A DNA stretch of 57,682 bases, taken from assembly GCF_029267015.1 (NCBI RefSeq), contig NZ_JARIEA010000072.1:1-57682 (forward strand), in the 5' to 3' direction. The notes under the pieces were generated by a model. It was given only the letters and a program-made list of their open reading frames with translations, made no database searches and was not told the DNA's origin. Of this stretch, positions 1 to 8,362 are shown piece by piece (position 1 is the first letter of the stretch; every line of letters starts with the position of its first letter). Source of the DNA: Sporosarcina ureae. GTDB lineage: Bacteria > Bacillota > Bacilli > Bacillales_A > Planococcaceae. Position numbers and translations under genes: made by a program.

Positions 1-41
1 AAGCATGTCAAAATGATGGTTGATAGACATATAAAGAACTC

Positions 42-84
42 CTTTCAAAAATGATGGTATGTATCTTTACCATCTTTTTGAAAG
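42..84. terminator. Inverted repeat, probable terminator of a gene left of the window
   Basis: A nearly perfect stem is formed by CTTTCAAAAATGATGGTA (42-59) and TACCATCTTTTTGAAAG (68-84) with one bulge and an 8-nt loop. The arms carry the A and T runs, so it could stop transcription in either direction. The gene it serves lies outside the window. Confidence 0.5.
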
Positions 85-107
85 AAGTACACCTATTTCT
101 TAAGTTG

Positions 108-172
108 ACAGCTATGGGCTCAAGCCACGCCCACAGGAAAGCGTCCGCCTGGAACGTCGATCAACGGGTGCT
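108..172. repeat. Copy of a dispersed intergenic repeat (AAGCGTCCGCC core)
   Basis: The stretch contains GGGCTCAAGCC, GGAAAGCGTCCGCC and GGAACG. The same GGAAAGCGTCCGCC core with a nearby GGCTCA element recurs near 7710-7742, and the core recurs inverted near 7317-7330 and 50912-50925. Repeats of this look are scattered between genes in many Bacillales. No coding function is apparent. Confidence 0.6.
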
Positions 173-207
173 GCCACGTTACGCCCTCACTAAGCCAATG
201 AAAACGC

Positions 208-236
208 AAAAAAGATGCCCGGCTAAGCCGGGCACC
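208..236 (-). terminator. Rho-independent terminator of acnA
   Basis: Read on the minus strand, a G+C-rich hairpin (GTGCCCGGCT / AGCCGGGCATC type stem, 214-235) is followed by six T (plus-strand A run at 208-213). It lies directly downstream of the acnA stop codon. Confidence 0.85.
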
Positions 237-251
237 CTCATCTATTTCTTA

Positions 252-2966
252 TTACTTAGCTGCTAATTTATTACGTAGAACCATTTGAAGGATTCCGCCG
301 TGACGGTAGTAGTCCACTTCAACTTCAGAGTCGAAACGTGCTAGTACTTCAAATTCAGTTTCCTTGCCGTCTGGAGCTTTCGCTGTAACTTTAAGGATTG
401 AACGTGGTTTTACGCCTTCAGCGATATTAACACAGATTTCTTCTTCACCAGTTAAGCCTAGAGACTCAACGTTTTCACCATTGATGAACTGAAGTGGAAG
501 TACACCCATCATCACTAGGTTAGAACGGTGAATACGCTCGAAGCTTTCTACGATAACTGTTTTGATACCAAGCAAGTTTGTACCTTTTGCTGCCCAGTCA
601 CGTGAAGAACCCATTCCGTAGTCTTTACCACCAAGGATAGCTAGACCCGTACCGTCTTCTTGATACTTCATAGCTGCATCATAGATTGGCATAACTTCTT
701 TGTTTGGCCAGTACGTAGTGAATCCACCTTCAGTGCCAGCTGCGATTTGGTTACGAATACGAATGTTCGCAAACGTTCCGCGCATCATAACTTCATGGTT
801 ACCACGACGTGAACCGTACGAGTTGAAGTTACGTGGCTCTACGCCATTTTCACGCAAGTAGATTCCAGCAGGTGTGTTCAAACCGATAGCGCCAGCAGGT
901 GAAATGTGGTCAGTCGTGATAGAATCACCGAACTTACCGATTACACGCAAGCCTTTAAGCTGCTCGATGTCCGCAGGTTCTTTCGAAAGGTTTTCGAAGA
1001 ACGGTGGGTTTTGAATATATGTTGAAGACTCATCGAAATCGTATAGAGAATCGTCAGTCGTTTCAATTGCGTTCCATGCTTCGTTTTCAGTGAATACGCG
1101 AGCATATTCTTTACGGAACAATTCAGGTGTAACTGTAGCGTTCAATACATCGTTGACTTCTTGTGTAGAAGGCCAGATGTCCTTGAAGAATACTTCATTA
1201 CCGTCTTTGTCCGTTCCGATTGGATCTTTTGCGAAGTCAATGTTCACTGTTCCAGCTAGTGCGTATGCCACAACTAGTGGAGGTGAAGCCAAGTAGTTCG
1301 CTTTAACGAATGGGTGTACGCGGCCTTCAAAGTTACGGTTACCTGAAAGGACAGATGTAACTAGAAGATCTTCGTCGCCAATTGTTTTTTCGATCTCTGG
1401 AAGCAATGGACCTGAGTTACCGATACATGTAGTACATCCGTAACCAACTGTGTTGAATCCGATTTGATCCATGTAATCAGATAGACCTGATTCGTTCAAG
1501 TAGCCAGTAACAACTTTTGAACCTGGCGCCAATGAAGTTTTAACGTATGCAGGAGGTGTAAGTCCTTTTTCGACAGCCTTCTTCGCAACCAATCCAGCCG
1601 CTAGCATTACGTAAGGGTTAGATGTGTTTGTACAAGAAGTGATAGCTGCGATCGCAACGTCACCCGTTTTAAGCTCAACTTTACGTCCGTCTTCGAACTT
1701 AATTGTGCCTTTTTTCTCAAGCTCTTTTGGTGTTAAGCCAAAGCCTTGTGTTCCTTCTGGAGCTACAACTGCGTCTTTGAAAGACTGTTGCATTTCAGTC
1801 AATGGAATCAAGTCTTGTGGGCGTTTTGGACCTGAAAGGTTTGCAGCGATATCGCTAAGGTTGATTTCTACAACTTTAGTGAATGTAGGCTCTTCCTTTT
1901 CAGGAGTGAAGAACATATCGTTTTCGATCAAGTATTGCTTCACTACTGCAATGTGTTCTTCGTCGCGGCCTGTTAAGCGCATGTAGTTAAGTGACTCTTC
2001 GTCAACCGGGAAGAATCCACAAGTAGCACCATATTCAGGCGCCATGTTTGCGATTGTCGCACGGTCAGCAAGTGGCAATTTAGAAACGCCAGGGCCGAAG
2101 AACTCAACAAATTTACCTACAACACCTTGTGCACGAAGGATTTGAGTTACTTTAAGCGCTAAGTCAGTTGCAGTTGTTCCGTCTGGAAGATCTCCAACCA
2201 ATTTTACACCGATAACTTCTGGAATTGGGAAGTATGAAGGTTGTCCTAGCATTCCTGCTTCAGCTTCGATACCACCAACACCCCATCCAAGTACGCCGAT
2301 ACCGTTGATCATAGTTGTGTGGGAGTCCGTTCCAACTAATGTATCTGGGTATGTTTCGAATGATCCATCTTCGTTTTCAACAGCGTGAACAACGTTTGCA
2401 AGATATTCAAGGTTTACTTGGTGAACGATACCTGTAGCAGGTGGTACTGCACGGTAGTTATCATATGCTTTTTGTGCCCAGCTTAGGAACTGGTAACGCT
2501 CAGCATTACGTTCGAATTCAAGTTCCATGTTCATTTGTAGAGCTTGTGGCGTACCATAGCTATCTACTTGTACCGAGTGGTCAATTACTAGGTCCACTGG
2601 AATTTCAGGGTTGATCTCGTTTGGATCTCCACCTAGTTCATTCATTGCAGAACGCAATGAAGCCAAGTCTACTACAACAGGAACTCCTGTGAAGTCTTGT
2701 AGGATTACGCGTGAAGGTTTGAATGGAACTTCAGCGTCTGCGTTTTGTACAGTGCCCCATTTAGCTAAATCTTCAACATGGTCGTCCTTGATTACGTATC
2801 CGTCGTGTTGACGAAGTACTGATTCTAGTAATACTCTTACAGAATAAGGAAGTTTAGATACTTTTGTTAGTCCTGCTTCTTCTAAAGCTTTCAAACGGTA
2901 GTAGTTATACGTCTTGTCGTTTACTGTGAAAGACTGACGGCTATTATGCAAGTTGCTTTTTGCCAT
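252..2966 (-). CDS. acnA: Aconitate hydratase AcnA (CitB)
   Basis: Cytosolic TCA-cycle enzyme interconverting citrate and isocitrate; in Bacillus the apoprotein also binds mRNA. The 904-residue product is full length for the AcnA/IRP family. The three [4Fe-4S] ligands are visible as Cys445 (TSCTN) and Cys511 and Cys514 (GCTTCIGN); the C-terminal swivel domain with [10 protein letters not shown] is present. The ATG is preceded by AAGGGAGG at good spacing. It has its own terminator and is divergent from pncA. The upstream region holds a -10-like TATACT and an ATAA-N7-TTAT dyad of the type bound by CcpC, so citrate-responsive repression is likely. Identity is certain; the regulation is inferred. 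Confidence 0.97.
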   Translation of the reverse strand: MAKSNLHNSRQSFTVNDKTYNYYRLKALEEAGLTKVSKLPYSVRVLLESVLRQHDGYVIKDDHVEDLAKWGTVQNADAEVPFKPSRVILQDFTGVPVVVDLASLRSAMNELGGDPNEINPEIPVDLVIDHSVQVDSYGTPQALQMNMELEFERNAERYQFLSWAQKAYDNYRAVPPATGIVHQVNLEYLANVVHAVENEDGSFETYPDTLVGTDSHTTMINGIGVLGWGVGGIEAEAGMLGQPSYFPIPEVIGVKLVGDLPDGTTATDLALKVTQILRAQGVVGKFVEFFGPGVSKLPLADRATIANMAPEYGATCGFFPVDEESLNYMRLTGRDEEHIAVVKQYLIENDMFFTPEKEEPTFTKVVEINLSDIAANLSGPKRPQDLIPLTEMQQSFKDAVVAPEGTQGFGLTPKELEKKGTIKFEDGRKVELKTGDVAIAAITSCTNTSNPYVMLAAGLVAKKAVEKGLTPPAYVKTSLAPGSKVVTGYLNESGLSDYMDQIGFNTVGYGCTTCIGNSGPLLPEIEKTIGDEDLLVTSVLSGNRNFEGRVHPFVKANYLASPPLVVAYALAGTVNIDFAKDPIGTDKDGNEVFFKDIWPSTQEVNDVLNATVTPELFRKEYARVFTENEAWNAIETTDDSLYDFDESSTYIQNPPFFENLSKEPADIEQLKGLRVIGKFGDSITTDHISPAGAIGLNTPAGIYLRENGVEPRNFNSYGSRRGNHEVMMRGTFANIRIRNQIAAGTEGGFTTYWPNKEVMPIYDAAMKYQEDGTGLAILGGKDYGMGSSRDWAAKGTNLLGIKTVIVESFERIHRSNLVMMGVLPLQFINGENVESLGLTGEEEICVNIAEGVKPRSILKVTAKAPDGKETEFEVLARFDSEVEVDYYRHGGILQMVLRNKLAAK

Positions 2967-3031
2967 TTTTTTGTTTCCTCCCTTTATGTACTGAAAGATG
3001 AAAAGTGCACATCTTTCCTCTACTCCATCTT

Positions 3032-3093
3032 AGTATATCAAAGAACAATAGTAAAATACATATAATTTATCTGTACACATAAGAAAAACTTAT
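3032..3093 (-). promoter_or_regulatory. acnA promoter region with CcpC-type dyad
   Basis: On the minus strand a -10-like TATACT occupies 3037-3032 with a poor -35 (TGTATT, 3060-3055). About 60 bp upstream of the expected start lies ATAAGAAAAACTTAT (3079-3093), which is exactly ATAA-N7-TTAT, the dyad known for CcpC at Bacillus subtilis citB near -66. The position fits that model. Binding itself is inferred. Confidence 0.55.
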
Positions 3094-3116
3094 GACTAAT
3101 CGAAATATCGTTAAGA

Positions 3117-3150
3117 ATTCTCAATTAGCTAATATGATTCTCAAATAGCT
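3117..3150. repeat. 14-bp direct repeat with 20-bp period between acnA and pncA
   Basis: ATTCTCAATTAGCT (3117-3130) recurs as ATTCTCAAATAGCT (3137-3150), 13 of 14 bases identical, start to start 20 bp. It lies upstream of both divergent genes and outside the acnA core promoter, so it may be a tandem regulator site. The remainder of the 356-bp gap 2967-3322 is A+T rich and shows no gene. Confidence 0.5.
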
Positions 3151-3322
3151 TGCTATTTTTCGATAAAAACAGCAAAAATTACATTTACTTCCTATATGAA
3201 ATGTTAGAATAGTTTTTATTTATTTATAGCTTTTTAGAAAATAATTGCTGTTACGGTGTCTTTACATATGTTTAGACATCAAGCCGCCACTATGACAAAA
3301 TAAAGAAAAGGAGTGGATTTGT

Positions 3323-3871
3323 ATGAACAGAGCTTTGCTAGTAGTAGATTACACAGTCGATTTCGTTGCACAAGATGGTGCACTCACTTGCGGTGATCCA
3401 GGTATCGCGCTTGAAGAGTATATTGTCGATATTACAAAAGAGTATGTCGAACAGAAGCTTCCGGTATTCGTCATCAATGACCTGCATGAAGTAGACGATC
3501 CTTACCATCCTGAAAGTGCACTATTCCCTCCTCATAATATCCGAGGTACTGAAGGCCGCCACTTATATGGTAAATTACATGATCTCTATACGAAGCATTC
3601 AGACGATATTATGTGGATGGACAAAACACGTTATAGCGCATTTGCTGGAACGAACCTCGATATCCAATTGCGTTCACGCGGAATAACCGAAATTCATCTC
3701 ATGGGTGTCTGTACGGATATTTGTATTTTACATACCGCTGTCGATGCGTACAACCTCGGTTACACGATAGTTGTTCATGAAGGAGGCGTCGCAAGTTTTA
3801 ATCCTGCAGGTCACGAATGGGCGCTTTCGCACTTCCAAAACACACTAGGCGCAACGGTTATCGCCAAGTAA
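3323..3871 (+). CDS. pncA: Nicotinamidase PncA (isochorismatase-like cysteine hydrolase)
   Basis: Hydrolyses nicotinamide to nicotinate and ammonia for NAD salvage in the cytoplasm. The 182-residue product is a single isochorismatase-fold domain with the catalytic triad Asp9 (VVDYT), Lys101 (DKTRYSAF) and Cys130 (GVCTDIC). It resembles B. subtilis YueJ closely in motif order (FPPHNI, GTEG, KTRYSAFAGT, GVCTDIC-LHTAVDAYN). The start has AAAGGAG upstream and the gene is followed by its own terminator. It is divergent from acnA. Another cysteine hydrolase of the same fold is possible but less likely. Confidence 0.88.
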   Translation: MNRALLVVDYTVDFVAQDGALTCGDPGIALEEYIVDITKEYVEQKLPVFVINDLHEVDDPYHPESALFPPHNIRGTEGRHLYGKLHDLYTKHSDDIMWMDKTRYSAFAGTNLDIQLRSRGITEIHLMGVCTDICILHTAVDAYNLGYTIVVHEGGVASFNPAGHEWALSHFQNTLGATVIAK

Positions 3872-3881
3872 ACCTATCATC

Positions 3882-3918
3882 AGTTCAGCAGGTAATTTCA
3901 CCTGTCTGAACTTTTTTT
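3882..3918 (+). terminator. Rho-independent terminator of pncA
   Basis: AGTTCAGCAGGT and ACCTGTCTGAACT pair around a 6-nt loop and run into seven T. Confidence 0.85.
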
Positions 3919-3928
3919 ATCGAAAAAT

Positions 3929-3953
3929 GTTTGATGTATGAAAAAGTCGGTAA
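3929..3953 (+). promoter_or_regulatory. Candidate sigma-B promoter of the GlsB-type gene
   Basis: GTTTGA (3929-3934), 13 bp, then CGGTAA (3948-3953) resembles the sigma-B pattern GTTT-N13/14-GGGTAW. It lies 57 bp before the start of a stress-type membrane protein gene. The match is good but not perfect. Confidence 0.5.
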
Positions 3954-4010
3954 TACAAAGACTAAGCGAGAGCTACATAACGTTACATACTAAAAAAGGA
4001 GATGAGCAAC

Positions 4011-4265
4011 ATGAGCTTTTTATGGTTCTTAATTATCGGAGGTATCATTGGTTGGTTAGCTGGACTTATTGTAGGTAGAGATATTCCCGGCGGTATTATT
4101 GGTAACATCATTGCAGGTATTGTAGGTGCATGGGTTGGTGGTGCACTATTAGGAGAATGGGGTCCACAGATCTCTAGTTTCTATTTCGTACCCGCTTTAA
4201 TCGGTGCGATTGTACTTGTATTCATCGTAAGCTTGATTATGAAGAGTATGCGCAAAGCATCATAA
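4011..4265 (+). CDS. GlsB/YeaQ/YmgE family stress membrane protein
   Basis: Small integral membrane protein of 84 residues, formerly called transglycosylase-associated protein; its molecular role is not established. Three hydrophobic glycine-rich segments (about residues 1-19, 27-48 and 55-78) and the conserved GWLAGLI-G and GIIGNIIAGIVGAWVGG stretches identify the family. The ATG at 4011 is chosen because AAAAGGAG sits 9 bases upstream; an in-frame ATG at 4002 touches the ribosome site. A sigma-B-like promoter upstream and a terminator downstream make it a single stress-type gene. Confidence 0.85.
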   Translation: MSFLWFLIIGGIIGWLAGLIVGRDIPGGIIGNIIAGIVGAWVGGALLGEWGPQISSFYFVPALIGAIVLVFIVSLIMKSMRKAS

Positions 4266-4276
4266 TTTACACATCA

Positions 4277-4316
4277 AACGTGAAGTCACCTTTTGGGTGG
4301 GCTTCACGTTTTTTTG
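4277..4316 (+). terminator. Rho-independent terminator after the GlsB-type gene
   Basis: AACGTGAAG pairs with CTTCACGTT around CACCTTTTGGGTG and is followed by a run of T. Confidence 0.85.
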
Positions 4317-4410
4317 TGTTTTTAGCAGAAGGTGACGTTGATCGACTTCGCGTCATGGATGTAAAAGCAATCGCTTGGATCGTTATAATGCTGCAGGCGA
4401 TCATAGATTC

Positions 4411-4535
4411 ACCTAAGCGCTCTTAGAATCCCATAACCGCTCTATGGCACGCGATTTTCGCTCTATCCTCCCCGCCAACCGCTCTATCTGGCTACGCGAG
4501 TGCTCTATCAGCTTCCGTAACCGCTCATAGACCCA
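4411..4535. repeat. 21-bp phased array of a CGCTCTAT core (6 units)
   Basis: The core CGCTCT or a one-base variant begins at 4418, 4438, 4459, 4480, 4501 and 4522, so the period is 20, 21, 21, 21 and 21 bp. The intervening bases are not conserved. On the minus strand the core reads ATAGAGCG, the same as the array at 56400-56545. It fills most of the gap between the glsB-type gene and the terminator of the lytic enzyme gene. Confidence 0.8.
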
Positions 4536-4548
4536 CTCATTTCTCCAT

Positions 4549-4594
4549 AATAAAACGCAGAGCCACCGAAGTTCGGTTGTTGGCTCTGCGTTTT
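4549..4594. terminator. Bidirectional terminator of the lytic enzyme/SCO operon
   Basis: AAAACGCAGAGCCA and TGGCTCTGCGTTTT form a long stem with an inner CCGAA/TTCGG stem. On the minus strand it is followed by ATTATGG; on the plus strand by ATTTTTT. It begins at the stop codon of the lytic enzyme gene. Confidence 0.8.
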
Positions 4595-5276
4595 ATTTTT
4601 TCACTTGTTTTTCTGATGCTTGGCGCTGCTCCTCGAACTCATGGTAGTACCATAAGACATCTTCTACATATTGATCACTGCGGTTGTAGTTGAACACCGC
4701 TTTTTCTATATTGCCGTCAGCCGCGCCGCTATCCGACAGATAATGCGCTGCGCTGAAGATGGCGTCTTCTATGTCGAACGGATCGGCTATTCCGTCACCG
4801 TTCGCATCGACGCCATAGCCACCGTACTCCTTGATTACTGCTGGATCGATCTTGTCCCGTTCAGGTATATCTCCCTTGCCTAACTCCTTACAGCCGGGAT
4901 AATCCCAGCCGACGAAGGTGCATGGCATGAACTGCATCGGTCCTTCTGCCCCAACCGGTGAGACGTCGGTTTTCATCGTGGAAAACCTGGTTTCTATACG
5001 GTGATGCGCCGCAAGCAATGTCCAAGGAATATTGTATTTTTCAGCTGCCGCGATATAGATTGGAATAAATTCCTGTGGGACCGGTTCTCCCGTTTTGCGG
5101 TCTTGAATATGAAATAACGCCGTAGCCGTTTCTGCAATCGTGTCGTGTTTTCCGAAATTCACCCAAAGAATGGCGGAAATCGTAAAGAGTGTGACAGCAA
5201 CAGGAACTAATAAAACCAAAAAAGCGACCATAACGCGTCCCGATCGACTAAGCCTCTTCTTCTTTAATTTCTTCAT
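4593..5276 (-). CDS. Lytic transglycosylase-like (SLT fold) membrane-anchored protein
   Basis: Likely cell-wall lytic enzyme of 227 residues facing outward from the membrane. A basic N-terminus is followed by one membrane segment (about residues 15-39), and an SLT-type domain from about residue 68. Glu95 in HHRIETRFS is the probable catalytic acid, followed by G-EGPMQFMP, which is typical of the family. The region with DVNGDGIADPFDIEDAI matches the MltB/Slt type that includes such loops. The ATG at 5276 has AGGGGTGA upstream; an ATG at 5300 overlaps the previous stop and has no good ribosome site. It follows the SCO gene almost without a gap, so they are co-transcribed. Confidence 0.82.
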   Translation of the reverse strand: MKKLKKKRLSRSGRVMVAFLVLLVPVAVTLFTISAILWVNFGKHDTIAETATALFHIQDRKTGEPVPQEFIPIYIAAAEKYNIPWTLLAAHHRIETRFSTMKTDVSPVGAEGPMQFMPCTFVGWDYPGCKELGKGDIPERDKIDPAVIKEYGGYGVDANGDGIADPFDIEDAIFSAAHYLSDSGAADGNIEKAVFNYNRSDQYVEDVLWYYHEFEEQRQASEKQVKK

Positions 5277-5296
5277 TGCCTCACCCCTTCCGTTCA

Positions 5297-5887
5297 TCAC
5301 TTGCCTTCTTTGATGAGTGCTTTAATGTCTTTTACGATTGTATCATATTGTACGTCTTCGTTCCCACCATATAATTTTACCACTTCATTGTTTTGATTGA
5401 CCAATCCAAATGAAACGCCATGGAGTACTTGATCATCGTTCGGAATTTGCTTTACTAATTGCTTAAACGATGAAGCTGCTAATTTTTCAATCGTTTTCAT
5501 ATCGTATCCTGTCAGCATTTGCCATTTACTTTCATCTGGCGCACTGAACAAGTCAAGATACTTTCCGAGTTCTTCCGGTGTATCTACGTCTGGATCTACA
5601 CTGAATGACACAATGTTGTAATCCTCGATCTTATTGTCAATTAATTTTTCCTGTAATGTGACCATGTTGCTCATCATAGGCGGGCAAACGGTTGTACACT
5701 TCGTGAAGACGAATTGTGCCAGCCATACGGAGCCTTCCAAATCTTTATCGGTTACTGTTTCATTGTTCTGATTGGTAAACTCAAACGAATCCACCTTGTA
5801 TTTATGATCTGGTTTAAATCCGCCACCACATGCACCCAACATCAGCACGAAGATCAATGTTACGGGTATTAAAAACTTTTTATACAT
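5297..5887 (-). CDS. SCO family copper chaperone lipoprotein (YpmQ/BsSco type)
   Basis: Extracytoplasmic lipoprotein of 196 residues needed in relatives for assembling the CuA site of cytochrome oxidase. It has a lipoprotein signal with lipobox LGAC (Cys20), a thioredoxin-like fold, the copper motif CTTVC (Cys64 and Cys68) and the conserved His156 (VLHGVSFG). The ATG at 5887 is preceded by GGTGGAGG at 8 bases, favouring it over an upstream ATG. It is first in an operon with the SLT-type protein and lies near the cytochrome c maturation genes, consistent with respiratory chain assembly. Confidence 0.92.
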   Translation of the reverse strand: MYKKFLIPVTLIFVLMLGACGGGFKPDHKYKVDSFEFTNQNNETVTDKDLEGSVWLAQFVFTKCTTVCPPMMSNMVTLQEKLIDNKIEDYNIVSFSVDPDVDTPEELGKYLDLFSAPDESKWQMLTGYDMKTIEKLAASSFKQLVKQIPNDDQVLHGVSFGLVNQNNEVVKLYGGNEDVQYDTIVKDIKALIKEGK

Positions 5888-6006
5888 ATTCGATTCCTCC
5901 ACCTTTAACTAATGACTTTATCATAACGAAAGTTCACAAGTCATACAAGGTGAAGGTGTCTTCCATTTTGGCTAAACCATGGCGGATTCATGAAGTTCCT
6001 ATGAAG

Positions 6007-6135
6007 TTATCGGTTTTTGATATCTGAGAGAACGCCATGGATCGCTTCCAATTTGACTTCCAAACGATGTAACAGATAGAACGATACGAAAATCGGGAAT
6101 CCGACATCTTGTATAAGCTGTAACCAGTTCTCCAT
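6007..6135 (-). CDS. YvrJ family small protein
   Basis: A 42-residue protein too short for most gene finders. The sequence begins MENWLQLIQDVGFPIFVSFY and continues LLHRLEVKLE, which is the YvrJ pattern: an N-terminal hydrophobic helix with GFPI and then an amphipathic LL-R-E-K helix. The ATG is preceded by AAAGGAGGAG. It follows the DUF1659 and DUF2922 genes, a trio often found together in Bacillales, but here a terminator-like hairpin (6160-6197) separates it from DUF2922. Function unknown. Confidence 0.82.
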   Translation of the reverse strand: MENWLQLIQDVGFPIFVSFYLLHRLEVKLEAIHGVLSDIKNR

Positions 6136-6159
6136 TGTCCACTCCTCCTTTCATTCAAT

Positions 6160-6197
6160 AAAAAAGCCGGCTTCCAGTACGAGACTGAAAACCGGCA
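6160..6197 (-). terminator. Terminator between the DUF2922 and YvrJ genes
   Basis: On the minus strand GCCGGTTTTCAGT pairs with ACTGGAAGCCGGC and is followed by six T. It should reduce transcription into the YvrJ gene, which therefore depends on read-through or its own promoter. Confidence 0.8.
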
Positions 6198-6202
6198 GCG
6201 TG

Positions 6203-6421
6203 TTATCGATTAACGAGCATTTCTGTATCGCGCGCTATGATACGCGCACTTTTGATTTTGGCGAGCGGGGATTCTTCGATGACGAAGATGTTGTTTGCGA
6301 TCACTTGTTGCATAACGGCTTCCACTTGCGCCTCCGTAATACCTGTGTACGGTTCGTCTACCGTTAACTTTACCGGTTTATTCGCCGCGGTTAAGAATGT
6401 CAATTCCAATACTTTTGCCAT
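6203..6421 (-). CDS. DUF2922 domain protein
   Basis: A 72-residue cytoplasmic-looking protein of unknown function. It opens MAKVLELTFLTAANKPVKLT-DEP and has the AQVEAVMQQVIANNIF centre and a C-terminal ISARI-like ARIIARDTE, matching the DUF2922 family. A strong ribosome site (AAAGGAGGAGAACGCTC) precedes the ATG. It sits 23 bp after the DUF1659 gene and is clearly co-transcribed with it. Confidence 0.88.
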   Translation of the reverse strand: MAKVLELTFLTAANKPVKLTVDEPYTGITEAQVEAVMQQVIANNIFVIEESPLAKIKSARIIARDTEMLVNR

Positions 6422-6444
6422 GAGCGTTCTCCTCCTTTACGTTT

Positions 6445-6675
6445 TTATTTATGAAGATCTTCTGTTACCACTTTCTCTAGCTGAATTAATGGATAGCTAG
6501 ATAATGATGCAAGTTGTGTCAAAGCGGTGTACATATTCGCCGGTGTCGCGTCGTCGTTGATGAATTTGTACGTTTTAATCTTGCGAATGAAGTGACCTTT
6601 CTCGTTTACGCCTGCGTTAAAGTGAACCTTTGCCGTAGCCTGGCTGAATTCTAGTCCTGCTGCCATGTCTATCAC
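6445..6675 (-). CDS. DUF1659 domain protein
   Basis: A 76-residue protein of unknown function. The central stretch with KIKTYKFINDDATPANMYTA and the ending LSSYPLIQLEKV fit the DUF1659 family, whose members stand beside DUF2922 and YvrJ genes in Bacillales. The ATG has AAAGGAGGTGA upstream. First gene of the small-protein operon and divergent from the DUF2621 gene. Confidence 0.88.
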   Translation of the reverse strand: MIDMAAGLEFSQATAKVHFNAGVNEKGHFIRKIKTYKFINDDATPANMYTALTQLASLSSYPLIQLEKVVTEDLHK

Positions 6676-6784
6676 CTCCTTTCATACGCTATATAGAGAC
6701 AAATGACGAAAAGGATACGTTAGTAGTGAAATATTTCTCAATTGCTTTTATAATGGAAGATAGAATGGAAGAGGTGAAAAAACC

Positions 6785-7210
6785 GTGCCAGACCTATTTA
6801 TGTGGTTTATTATATTTTGGGGTATTGTGATGATCGGCTTATTCGCTATCGGCGGATTCTTCATGTTCCGTAAGTTCTTGAAAGTATTGCCGAAAGAAGA
6901 CGGAAAATCGACGTTGGATTGGGAAGAGCATTATGTCAACGAGTCGTTGCATTTATGGAATGACGAAGCGAAAAGTATGCTCAACGAACTGGTTACGCCA
7001 GTGCCGGAGTTGTTCCGTGATGTGGCGAAGCAGAAGATCGGTGCCAAGATCGGCGAGATTGCGTTAGAAGACCGTGCCAAAACTATTGAATTTGATCATA
7101 TTATCAAGGGCTATATTCTGGCTACACCGAAGCGCGACCATAATTTCTTGCGCAAGAAGCTCAAGCAAATGGAAATTGATATTCAGCCTTACGAGCACTT
7201 ATTTACGTGA
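6785..7210 (+). CDS. DUF2621 family membrane protein (YneK-like)
   Basis: A 141-residue protein with one N-terminal membrane segment (about residues 4-28, FMWFIIFWGIVMIGLFAIGGFF) and a cytoplasmic tail whose central part (TLDWEEHYV, LVTPVPELFRDVAKQKIGAKIGEIA) resembles DUF2621 proteins such as B. subtilis YneK. The start is GTG with GGAAGAGGTG upstream. Its position between aconitase and ccdC is the same neighbourhood I recall for yneK in B. subtilis. Function unknown. Confidence 0.82.
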   Translation: MPDLFMWFIIFWGIVMIGLFAIGGFFMFRKFLKVLPKEDGKSTLDWEEHYVNESLHLWNDEAKSMLNELVTPVPELFRDVAKQKIGAKIGEIALEDRAKTIEFDHIIKGYILATPKRDHNFLRKKLKQMEIDIQPYEHLFT

Positions 7211-7216
7211 GTATGC

Positions 7217-7256
7217 AAAAACAGGACGTCTCTATTGATGAGGCGTCCTGTTTTTT
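7217..7256 (+). terminator. Rho-independent terminator of the yneK-like gene
   Basis: AAAACAGGACGTCTC and GAGGCGTCCTGTTTT pair and are followed by further T. Confidence 0.88.
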
Positions 7257-7274
7257 GTCTAGAAATGAAAATAG

Positions 7275-7765
7275 TAAGGCTTGCATTCGTTTTGGGGAGG
7301 GGATTTCCGTTCTGAGCGGACGCTTTCCTGCGGGATGATCTGTATCCACCCACTATAAACGTAAGGATTGCAATGGAAGATTCAGGTGACTACCAAATGC
7401 TCAGCCCAACTGGTTGGCTCACTGTGAGCCCTCGGTAAAGCGTCCCATGCCCTAGCCATGATTCACTGAATTTATAAACTTGAACCTAACAAAGTTCAAT
7501 GAACATTATAGATTACTTACTCTAGCCAGTGTATGATTTAATTTCAACCTACTTTTAAGGTAAGGATGTAAGCGGAAGCTGGTGGCGACTCCTGATGGAT
7601 CAGCCTGATAGGGTGAGACAACTAAGAGAGCGAAAGCCCTAGCGTAGGACGGCTTTTGCGAGTAAAAGCGAAGCGTTAGGAGCACATGTTTGCAGTAGCG
7701 AACAGTTGGCTCACCGCAGGCCCATAGGAAAGCGTCCGCCAGCTGTAGCTTACATCCCATGACGT
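7275..7765. repeat. Composite block of dispersed intergenic repeats
   Basis: The 612-bp gap 7211-7822 has no gene I can support. It holds GCGGACGCTTTCCTGCGGG (7316-7334), GGCTCACTGTGAGCCCTCGG followed by AAAGCGTCC (about 7417-7444), a stretch with AGCGAAAGC, TTTTGCGAGT and AAAAGCGAAGCG (about 7628-7677), and GGCTCACCGC followed by GGAAAGCGTCCGCC (7708-7742). These are nested, partly inverted copies of the repeat seen at 108-172 and 50897-50972. An open frame of 106 codons across it is an artefact of the repeats. Confidence 0.6.
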
Positions 7766-7809
7766 ATCCCCCTAACTTACTGAACTTATGAACTTCAACT
7801 CGAAAAGAC

Positions 7810-7840
7810 AAAAAAGAAGCCGTCACAAGGACGACTTCTT
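7810..7840 (-). terminator. Terminator at the 3' end of ccdC
   Basis: On the minus strand GAAGTCGTC and GACGGCTTC pair around CTTGT and are followed by six T. The stem overlaps the last codons of ccdC. Confidence 0.75.
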
Positions 7841-8362
7841 CATTTTCATTACCATACTCTTCTCAAGCATCTTATACTTCACCAGCATCCCGATCCGCCA
7901 TGGCAAAATCATCGAGAACGCCAAGATGAAGAACATGCCGCCGAGCTCGCCGACATCGATCGAGTTACTCAGCACAATTTTACCTACCATGCGAATCACC
8001 AGCAAGCTGAGCAGAATAATCAAAAACGCCTTTGACTTCTTCAAATAAATTCCGTCATGCTTGATCTCGAACTTCGTCGTATAAATCAAGAACGTGGAAA
8101 ATATCACGCCAACTAAACTCGCTTCAACTACTTGCGTCCACGGCACCTGGAACTCGTCGAACAAGAACATGAACATCCCCGTCGACATGAACAGTGGCGG
8201 TAAAATAATCTTCTTCGCCTGAATCGGCTTATTCGACGCCTTCGCTCGCATCGTGTAGACAAATGTCGTCATCACGAGAAAGATGATCGTTGAACCGATA
8301 ATCAAATAGATTGAAGGAATAGTTGTGAAGATATAATCTATCATTTCTTGTATCTTATTCAT
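7823..8362 (-). CDS. ccdC: CcdC family membrane protein
   Basis: Integral membrane protein of 179 residues with about five hydrophobic segments (near 16-36, 46-66, 76-96, 109-128 and 137-158), resembling B. subtilis CcdC (YneJ). CcdC is encoded near ccdA but its role in cytochrome c maturation is not essential in B. subtilis. The motif RAKASNKPIQAKKIILPPLFMSTG is typical of the family. Its start overlaps the thioredoxin-like gene by 8 bp, so the three genes ccdA, thioredoxin and ccdC form one operon. Confidence 0.85.
   Translation of the reverse strand: MNKIQEMIDYIFTTIPSIYLIIGSTIIFLVMTTFVYTMRAKASNKPIQAKKIILPPLFMSTGMFMFLFDEFQVPWTQVVEASLVGVIFSTFLIYTTKFEIKHDGIYLKKSKAFLIILLSLLVIRMVGKIVLSNSIDVGELGGMFFILAFSMILPWRIGMLVKYKMLEKSMVMKMKKSSL

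Noticed and set aside
4411..4535. CRISPR array
   Set aside because: The constant part is only about 8 bp with a 21-bp period, far shorter than CRISPR repeats and spacers, and no cas genes are present.
7506..7826. 106-codon open frame on the minus strand
   Set aside because: It runs through the nested intergenic repeats, has no good ribosome site and overlaps the terminator of ccdC. Its composition follows the repeat units rather than codon use.
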